Assembly (NCBI GenBank): GCA_016783355.1
Contig: JADHWR010000054.1
Coordinates: forward strand, 1 to 7,654
Origin: Candidatus Omnitrophota bacterium
GTDB lineage: Bacteria > Omnitrophota > Gorgyraeia > Gygaellales > JAHJCI01
DNA: 7,654 bases
Direction: 5' to 3'
How positions within the stretch are numbered: position 1 is the stretch's first letter; each line of letters starts with the position of its first letter. The notes beneath the pieces were generated by a model. The model was not told the origin of the DNA, ran no database searches, and worked only from the letters and a program-made list of their open reading frames with translations. Made by a program: the position numbers and the translations under genes. Shown piece after piece: positions 1 to 4,244 of this stretch.

Positions 1-178
1 GGACTAGATAACTCAGGCTCTTTCCCACACCTGTGCCTGCCTCAACCAAAAGATACCTATTTAACTGAATCGCCTCCTGAATAGCATTGGCCATTTGAAT
101 CTGCTGGGGCCGAAATTCATAATTTGGCAAATGACTAGCCATTAATCCTTCTTGTTTAAATATATCATTCAGATTCAT
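1..178 (-). CDS. DinG-family ATP-dependent DNA helicase, N-terminal fragment
   Basis: Partial gene: 59 codons are visible and the frame runs off the left edge of the window. The protein begins MNLNDIFKQEG. It shows a helicase Q-motif-like stretch, FRPQQIQMANAI, at residues 22-33, then a Walker A loop of the form AGTGVGKS at 47-54 for ATP binding. In the XPD/DinG superfamily 2 group this pair, spaced this way and preceded by a short 'LPNYEFRPQQ' segment, marks the N-terminus of a 5'-3' DNA helicase (DinG, or a YoaA/DinG-like nuclease-helicase). The iron-sulfur cysteines and DEAH box would lie outside the window, so the exact subtype cannot be told. ATG at 178 is chosen. An in-frame GTG at 187 would add three residues, and neither has a strong Shine-Dalgarno. 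It lies 68 bp downstream of the dUTPase gene on the same strand and may be co-transcribed with it. Confidence 0.85.
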   Translation of the reverse strand, partial: MNLNDIFKQEGLMASHLPNYEFRPQQIQMANAIQEAIQLNRYLLVEAGTGVGKSLSYLV

Positions 179-246
179 ATCAAACACTCTTGCATTTGCA
201 TTTAGAGAACACACCTGTAGATGCAGATAGCGCTACTTTGGTCTGA

Positions 247-762
247 CTACTTTATTTCTTGATAAATGCCTTGATAGGCAAGCTCTGTTTTATTTATCCT
301 GATAAACAATGTCTGGATTACCCTTGCATTTTGCTTAAGCCTAAGCCCCTGGGGATTCTCAACTACTAATATAAATTCGCTCTTCCCCCTAAATCCCGCA
401 TCCCATACTCCGTTTTGCGTAAACACACCCATCCTTAAAAGAGAGCTTCGCGGAAAAGCGATAACCACTAAATCATCTGGTAAATTCAAATACTCATTGG
501 CCCTAATCTTGTAAGTCCCTCTCTTTAAATTCCACCAACCAAATTTATCCTGCGGATTTTTCTTCTCGGGCTTAACCTCTTTTGCCTGAGGGATCACTCT
601 CTCTTTATTAGAAAAATCTAGAGCACCGGGACGGATAAATTCAAAAACACTACCCGCAGTTAAATCAAATCCATTAGGAGTAAGCTGAATATCCAGATTT
701 AGATAATTAGTAATCAGCTTTTTCTGTTCTATGAGTTCTTTGATCTCTTGACGATTAAGCAT
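247..762 (-). CDS. dUTPase-family protein (archaeal DCD/DUT-like, trimeric dUTPase fold)
   Basis: 171 aa. The family hydrolyses dUTP to dUMP and pyrophosphate, or deaminates dCTP, keeping uracil out of DNA and supplying dUMP for thymidylate synthesis. Motifs in order: TPNGFDLTAGS at 28-38 (motif 1); PRSSLLRMGV at 104-113 (motif 2, phosphate contacts); GVWDAGFRG at 118-126 (motif 3), with Asp121 where dUTPases hold the catalytic Asp; NARVIQ at 145-150 (motif 4); and a DCD-like tail, YQGIYQ, at 163-168. By my ungapped alignment, the glutamate used by dCTP deaminases five residues after the motif-3 glycine is isoleucine here. That favours dUTPase over deaminase activity, but this is inference. 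The glycine-rich motif 5 of classic dUTPases is absent. The start is ATG at 762, not the upstream TTG at 780, because GGAGGAGG sits 5 nt before that ATG. A palindromic repeat lies immediately upstream. Confidence 0.82.
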   Translation of the reverse strand: MLNRQEIKELIEQKKLITNYLNLDIQLTPNGFDLTAGSVFEFIRPGALDFSNKERVIPQAKEVKPEKKNPQDKFGWWNLKRGTYKIRANEYLNLPDDLVVIAFPRSSLLRMGVFTQNGVWDAGFRGKSEFILVVENPQGLRLKQNARVIQTLFIRINKTELAYQGIYQEIK

Positions 763-767
763 GCATA

Positions 768-775
768 CCTCCTCC
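768..775 (-). promoter_or_regulatory. Shine-Dalgarno of the dUTPase gene
   Basis: On the minus strand GGAGGAGG is followed 5 nt later by ATG (762). It decides the start, because the in-frame TTG at 780 lies upstream of it and would translate through it. A TTAGAGAA/TTCTCTAA hairpin (787-807) begins only 11 nt upstream of this site, so the mRNA leader is structured. Confidence 0.75.
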
Positions 776-781
776 AGCAAA

Positions 782-856
782 CCCCGTTAGAGAACTTCAT
801 TCTCTAATCCTAAAGGATAGACCTTCCTATTCCTATTTAAGGAAGGGTCTAACGGG
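782..856. repeat. Composite palindromic element with CCCGTTAGA/TCTAACGGG ends
   Basis: The outer ends CCCGTTAGA (783-791) and TCTAACGGG (848-856) are exact inverted repeats. Inside are three further stem-forming arms: TTAGAGAA/TTCTCTAA (787-794/800-807, 5-nt loop CTTCA); TCTAATCC/GGATAGA around a TAAA loop (803-821, one bulge); and CCTTCC/GGAAGG (822-827 with 841-846). The first 14 nt (ACCCCGTTAGAGAA, 781-794) are identical to the left arm of the hairpin at 7074-7106. The right part holds a 45-bp module (803-847) that also occurs three times inside the metallo-hydrolase gene. TCTAA stands at both ends of the module (803-807 and 848-852), as if the module had been inserted into a simpler palindrome. 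The rest of the gap to the next gene (857-920) shows nothing I can name. Confidence 0.85.
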
Positions 857-920
857 CAAATCCCCATTGTTCATATTTTATAATTTCCTCAAGGCTTAAT
901 CTACCCTCGCGCCCCGTGGA

Positions 921-1643
921 TTATTTAGACATTACACATAACTTATCTCTAATATTCTTTAACTTACCGAAGCATATAAGTGTGTCCCCGAGAAGAATTT
1001 TGGTATCTGCTGAAGGATTAGGGATTATTTCTTCACCCCTCTCCATAGCCAAAATTAAAATATCAAACTCTTTTAGCCCTGAGTCAAGAAGCGTCTTTTC
1101 CAAGATTGGACTATTTTCACAAATTTCAATTTGAGAAATACCGTACCCCCCCGTAACAACCATAAGTTCTTCAAAGGATACGGGCTTAATAATCTCTTTT
1201 TTTACAATATGCGACCTTAAAGCATCGGTCAACTTCGTGGCAAGTCTTGTATTGGTAAAAATCTTATAAAAGACATATAAGCCAACGGCAATAATTGCTA
1301 AATTTATCCATGGCAATAAATGTGATGGAACAACCGAATGCAAGAAGGGAATGGTAAATTTAGGTATACTGATATCTGTTCTTAATGAATTGGCAAATGT
1401 GGCAATCAGGGTAACCAAACCCGCGTGGCCTAAAACAATAAGCACCGAGGCAATATGTCGCCTTTGAATATTGCCGGTAATCAACTCTGATTCCTTGGTA
1501 GTAAATCCTGTTCCGGTAAAGCAGGATAAAGCCTGGAATTTTGCCAAAGACCATTCCAGGCCAGTCAGCTCAAAGGCAATAGCGCCTATTCTCACAATTA
1601 TAAATGATATAATCAGAATGCTAATAAAGAGTAATAAATTCAT
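921..1643 (-). CDS. Membrane protein with TrkA C-terminal (RCK_C) domain, possible cation-channel-like protein
   Basis: 240 aa. The N-terminal half is membrane: a hydrophobic helix at about 2-23, a glycine/threonine-rich loop (SCFTGTGFTT, 40-49), a second helix at about 63-86 and a third at about 108-128. The C-terminal part (about 155-235) reads as a TrkA_C/RCK_C ligand-binding domain: a run beginning VSFEELMVV, then a PILEKTLLDSGL segment, ILILAMERGEEIIPNPSADTKILLGDTLICFG, and a charged end. In Trk, Ktr and antiporter systems this domain binds a small ligand and gates ion flux. The Gly-Thr-rich loop between two helices resembles a K+-transporter pore loop, but I cannot prove transport. The full RCK_N/Rossmann part (GxGxxG) is absent. 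The start at 1643 is well supported by AAGGAGGG 5 nt upstream. It lies downstream of the AcuC-like gene across a 127-bp gap. Confidence 0.72.
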   Translation of the reverse strand: MNLLLFISILIISFIIVRIGAIAFELTGLEWSLAKFQALSCFTGTGFTTKESELITGNIQRRHIASVLIVLGHAGLVTLIATFANSLRTDISIPKFTIPFLHSVVPSHLLPWINLAIIAVGLYVFYKIFTNTRLATKLTDALRSHIVKKEIIKPVSFEELMVVTGGYGISQIEICENSPILEKTLLDSGLKEFDILILAMERGEEIIPNPSADTKILLGDTLICFGKLKNIRDKLCVMSK

Positions 1644-1648
1644 AAATT

Positions 1649-1706
1649 CCCTCCTTTTGCTCTCCTCCTCAATACCACTTTATAGTTAACTCAGGAAAAA
1701 AAACAA
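1649..1706 (-). promoter_or_regulatory. Candidate promoter and ribosome site for the TrkA_C membrane protein
   Basis: On the minus strand a TTGTTT box (1701-1706) and a TATAAA box (1679-1684) are separated by 16 nt, followed by a leader of about 30 nt with a strong AAGGAGGG (1649-1656) 5 nt before the ATG. The -10 box is close to consensus and the -35 box is poor. The A/T tract at 1695-1703 could also be simple AT richness. The ribosome site is secure; the promoter is a guess. Confidence 0.35.
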
Positions 1707-1770
1707 AGCAGGTAGAAGAAGAATAAATAGAATTAACAAGAGGAATGATAAAGGTAAGAAGAACATAGCT

Positions 1771-2874
1771 TTACCCCATAGATCTCCAATATTTCTTCAG
1801 TTGCTTCCTTAACTGCCCCACCATCTCCTTGGTTTCCTTTATTCGCGAATCTCCCGAAGGAGGCGATATTTCTTCTAGGCCACTTAAATCTATATCCAAT
1901 TCTAATAGGCCGGAAATTAAGGCTGACCAGGCAAAGGGCAAAACAGCTAAATTGTAACCAGAAAGCAGAAGATCAATACTTGCGCCTTCTGTAAATTTTC
2001 TGGATATTTGATTAACCTGCTGACCAATCATTTTGAATCCTTCTAGGGTCAGGCCTAAGTTAGTCAATTCATCTAAATAGTGGGGGTCGGAACCTCCGTA
2101 TCTGATGATAAATTCGGGCTTAAACTCATAGGCCAGAGGAAAAATTACCTCTTCAAAAAGATACTGATAGGCCTGATTGCCAGCGCCAGGGGAGAGAGGA
2201 AGATTTACTGTAAATCCCTCTCCCTTGCCGCTACCAATCTCAAAGATAAAGCCGGTGCCTGGATAAATCGTCCTGGGGTCTTGGTGCATATCAATAAATA
2301 GGACCTCTGGGTCCTGATAAAAAATCTCCTTTGTTCCATTGCCTGCATGAGCATCGGTATCCAGGACGAGAATCCTTCTCAAATTGTATTTTTGTTTAAG
2401 ACTCCTAACGCAGATAGCTACATCATTGTAAAAACAAAATCCTTCTCCATAATTTGGCTTGGCATGATGCATGCCGCCGCCAACACCAATTACCTTACTG
2501 AATTTTCCTTGAGCAACTAATTCCCCTGCCAATAAAGAAATCCCTACGATAATCCTTGCTCCCTTTTCTACCCCGCAAGGGATACAACCAGTCATGGGAT
2601 TCAGGTTATCGCTACTAACGTATTGAAAAATATTTGATCGGGCTGTTCCTTCGGAAGCAGCCTTAATCGCCTCAATATAGTCTTTGCTGTGGACTAATTT
2701 AAGGATCTCATCTGTTGCCGGTTCGGGCTCGATCCTCTCAAATTGATCTTTAGAGAGGGCGTGCTTGGATTTAAAAAAATTGAAAAACTCACTGAACCTC
2801 TCACCGGTAAAAGGATGACCTTCTCCAAAATCGTATCTTTCTAAATCCTGATGATATAAAATTGCTGTTTTCAT
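1771..2874 (-). CDS. Histone-deacetylase-superfamily protein, AcuC-like
   Basis: 367 aa from the chosen start, a usual length for the family. These metal-dependent amidohydrolases remove acetyl groups from lysines (AcuC reactivates acetyl-CoA synthetase in Bacillus) or from small polyamines. Visible features: YDFGEGHPFTGERF near the N-terminus (14-27), typical of AcuC; GGGMHHAKPNYGEGFCFYND (132-151), with the His136-His137 catalytic pair; DTDAHAGNG (172-180), giving metal ligands Asp174 and His176; GGSDPHYLD (260-268) with the third ligand Asp263; and LSGYNLAV (304-311) with the transition-state Tyr307. All core residues are present. The second His usually seen after the metal-binding His (HHG) is Ala here. 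An upstream in-frame ATG at 2886 would add four residues, but it sits in a hairpin stem, and the shorter start better matches family N-termini. Neither has a clear Shine-Dalgarno. No acetyl-CoA synthetase gene is nearby, so the substrate is unknown. Confidence 0.88.
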   Translation of the reverse strand: MKTAILYHQDLERYDFGEGHPFTGERFSEFFNFFKSKHALSKDQFERIEPEPATDEILKLVHSKDYIEAIKAASEGTARSNIFQYVSSDNLNPMTGCIPCGVEKGARIIVGISLLAGELVAQGKFSKVIGVGGGMHHAKPNYGEGFCFYNDVAICVRSLKQKYNLRRILVLDTDAHAGNGTKEIFYQDPEVLFIDMHQDPRTIYPGTGFIFEIGSGKGEGFTVNLPLSPGAGNQAYQYLFEEVIFPLAYEFKPEFIIRYGGSDPHYLDELTNLGLTLEGFKMIGQQVNQISRKFTEGASIDLLLSGYNLAVLPFAWSALISGLLELDIDLSGLEEISPPSGDSRIKETKEMVGQLRKQLKKYWRSMG

Positions 2875-2878
2875 AAGT

Positions 2879-2923
2879 GAGGACATAACTTACGGAGCGA
2901 TAGCGAACGTAAGTTATGCGCTC
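2879..2923. repeat. Hairpin CATAACTTACG/CGTAAGTTATG
   Basis: An 11-bp perfect inverted repeat (2884-2894 and 2908-2918) around a 13-nt loop. After a 2-nt mismatch on each side, GAG/CTC (2879-2881/2921-2923) extends the stem. It fills nearly the whole gap between the metallo-hydrolase stop and the AcuC-like start. On the transcribed strand no T-run follows the stem, so it is not a standard intrinsic terminator. It may be an mRNA-processing or stability hairpin, or one copy of a dispersed repeat. Only one copy is in this window. Confidence 0.75.
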
Positions 2924-2924
2924 A

Positions 2925-3833
2925 TTAAAAATGTAAAGTCATACCATCATAAGCAGCAACTACCTCAATACCTAACTCTTTAGTCAACTCTTGCGCAAGG
3001 AGATGGGGCTTAGCCCGCAACATAGTCATACCAAAATGGGTAAGCACTGCTTTCTTGGGTTTTGTCTGACTAATAATCTGTTTAGCATCAGAAAGACTAA
3101 GGTGTTCTATTTCCGGGCGAGGCTGATAAAATACTACAGAGATTATTAACACATCGGTTGAGTAAAAATCCTTAAGTTCGGGAAAATATCTTGTATCCGT
3201 TAAAAGAGACACGCTGGTTTTGCCTATTTTGAATTTTATGCCGTAGGTCTGCACGGGATGCAGATGTTGCCTTGAAGTATGAAAGAGAAATTTACCCATT
3301 TTATAGGTCGAATTTCCTTTAAGCGGCTCTATCTTTTCGAGCAAATTACGAGCATGCTTTAAGATAACCGGGTCTTCATTCAGGGCATCCTTAGGACAGA
3401 AGAGAATCCCTCTTTTCTTTTGTCCGCCTTCAGTCATTGCCTCAATCATTACATTAATATCACTGCAGTGATCTAGGTGCCGATGGCTAAGGATAATCGC
3501 GTCTAACTTAGAAGGGTCTAATCCTAAAGGATAGACCTTCCTATTCCTTTTAAGGGAATGGTCTAATCCTAAAGGATAGACCTTCCTATTCCTTTTAAGG
3601 GAATGGTCTAATCCTAAAGGATAGACCTTCCTATTCCTTTTAAGGGAATGGTCTAATCTCGGGCGGCTTTTATTACACTGCACAATGCTTCCCGGGCCAG
3701 GGTCAATCAAAATATTCTTAGTCAAGGCAGAGATCCAAATTCCCCCGGAGGCGCGCAGTTGTTTAATCATCACAAAACGCGCACCCGCTGTCCCTAAAAA
3801 TTTGATAAACCCCTCATCCTTATTAAAATTCAT
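2925..3833 (-). CDS. MBL-fold metallo-hydrolase carrying an in-frame triple 45-bp repeat insertion
   Basis: 302 aa. The metallo-beta-lactamase fold is clear: FLGTAGARF (12-20), ILIDPGPGSI (41-50), the metal motif HRHLDH (117-122, HxHxDH), a histidine-rich stretch RQHLHPVQTYG (188-198), Asp213 in LTDTRY, and His266 in VLTHFG. The layout resembles PhnP/RNase Z-like hydrolases acting on phosphodiesters, but the substrate cannot be read from the sequence. Residues 60-104 are three identical copies of LDHSLKRNRKVYPLG, encoded by the tandem DNA repeat at 3517-3656. Taking them out leaves '...CNKSRPR-LDPSKLDAIILSHRHLDH...', which reads as a normal uninterrupted family sequence of 257 aa. The insert lies between the helix after the DPGPG loop and the HxHxDH strand, probably as a basic surface loop, so the enzyme may still work. 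The start at 3833 has only a weak ribosome site. It lies downstream of yggT, 91 bp away. Confidence 0.85.
   Translation of the reverse strand: MNFNKDEGFIKFLGTAGARFVMIKQLRASGGIWISALTKNILIDPGPGSIVQCNKSRPRLDHSLKRNRKVYPLGLDHSLKRNRKVYPLGLDHSLKRNRKVYPLGLDPSKLDAIILSHRHLDHCSDINVMIEAMTEGGQKKRGILFCPKDALNEDPVILKHARNLLEKIEPLKGNSTYKMGKFLFHTSRQHLHPVQTYGIKFKIGKTSVSLLTDTRYFPELKDFYSTDVLIISVVFYQPRPEIEHLSLSDAKQIISQTKPKKAVLTHFGMTMLRAKPHLLAQELTKELGIEVVAAYDGMTLHF
3517..3656. repeat. Tandem array of three identical 45-bp hairpin modules inside a gene
   Basis: Units lie at 3517-3561, 3562-3606 and 3607-3651, identical base for base, and a fourth TCTAA closes the array at 3652-3656. Each unit can form two stems: TCTAATCC/GGATAGA around TAAA (one bulge), and ATTCCTT/AGGGAAT around TTA (one G-T pair). 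The unit matches the intergenic module at 803-847 at 41 of 45 positions without gaps. Of the six reading frames through the array, only the one used by the metallo-hydrolase is free of stops. There are no spacers, so it is not a CRISPR array. Identity of the copies suggests recent tandem expansion. Confidence 0.93.
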
Positions 3834-3844
3834 TCTTTGCTCAA

Positions 3845-3906
3845 GGAATTTAATCCCGCTCCTTTAATCGCGTCCAGACGAGCGCCCAAAGACGCGGGAT
3901 GAATCC
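3845..3906. repeat. 62-bp imperfect inverted repeat between yggT and the metallo-hydrolase gene
   Basis: ATCCCGC (3853-3859) pairs exactly with GCGGGAT (3894-3900). The outer flanks GGAATTTA and GAATCC extend the match imperfectly to about 13-15 bp. A second stem, GCGTC/GACGC (3870-3874/3891-3895), competes with or nests in the first. It ends 11 nt upstream of the metallo-hydrolase start and is more GC-rich than its surroundings. It could be another small palindromic element or a structured leader. No T-run follows the stem on the minus strand. Confidence 0.5.
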
Positions 3907-3924
3907 ATTCGCAGTTTTGGACAT

Positions 3925-4227
3925 CTAGCTTAATCGCAAGCTCAAATCAATAATCGTCCTAACCAAAAATGATTTCAAAAATAATATTGCGAGAAATGCA
4001 ATGATTGGCGAGATATCAATGCCAAAGCGGAAGCTTGGGGGTAATAATTTTCTTATCGGATTAAGTATTGGCTCGGTTGTCTTATAGAGGAATTGCACTA
4101 TTGGGTTATAAGGATCGGGGTTTACCCAGCTAATCAAGGCACGGATAAGAATTAGCCAATACAATAGCGTTAATATGACATCCAGCATCCTCGCAAATGC
4201 GGATAATAAATTAGATAAGGCGAACAT
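3925..4227 (-). CDS. YggT-family membrane protein
   Basis: 100 aa, the normal size for the family. There are two hydrophobic segments, about residues 8-31 (LSAFARMLDVILTLLYWLIL) and about 74-92 (ISPIIAFLAILFLKSFLV). The joining loop holds the family signature: RALISWVNPDPYNPIVQFLYKTTEPIL, then NPIRKLLPP and the FGIDISPI entry to the second helix. YggT proteins are inner-membrane proteins of uncertain role, often found near cell-division (SepF, DivIVA) or DUF167 genes and linked to osmotic-stress tolerance in some bacteria. None of those partners is visible here. The start is secure: GAGGAGGT (4235-4242) lies 7 nt before the ATG. The gene follows the permease stop by only 17 bp, so the two are very likely co-transcribed and the ribosome site begins almost at the permease stop codon. 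Confidence 0.9.
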   Translation of the reverse strand: MFALSNLLSAFARMLDVILTLLYWLILIRALISWVNPDPYNPIVQFLYKTTEPILNPIRKLLPPSFRFGIDISPIIAFLAILFLKSFLVRTIIDLSLRLS

Positions 4228-4244
4228 CTCCGCGACCTCCTCAG

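Noticed and set aside
217..236. GTAG/CTAC with TAGCGCTA palindrome between the dUTPase and DinG genes as an operator such as a LexA box
   Set aside because: The arms are only 4 bp, the 8-bp palindrome can occur by chance, and it does not match a known operator consensus.
782..856. Cloverleaf-like fold as a tRNA or tRNA-like gene
   Set aside because: No T-loop, anticodon arm geometry or CCA-proximal acceptor stem of the right length; the arms match the dispersed repeat family.
916..1134. Plus-strand open frames such as 916-1134, 1471-1689, 2080-2301, 3685-3867, 4483-4701 and 6118-6348
   Set aside because: Each overlaps a well-supported minus-strand gene or its flank, has no family-like motifs and no good ribosome site.
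1695..1703. A/T tract as the tail of a terminator after the AcuC-like gene
   Set aside because: No GC-rich stem precedes the tract on the minus strand.
2884..2918. Hairpin as an intrinsic terminator after the metallo-hydrolase
   Set aside because: No T-run after the stem on the transcribed strand; TCCTCACTT follows.
3517..3656. Tandem repeats as a CRISPR array
   Set aside because: Units are directly adjacent with no spacers, they lie in an open coding frame, and no cas gene is present.
3850..3924. A 24-codon minus-strand frame starting right after the yggT stop (MSKTANGF...), and an overlapping 38-codon frame without a start
   Set aside because: No ribosome site, no recognisable similarity, and the region is occupied by an inverted repeat that explains its composition.
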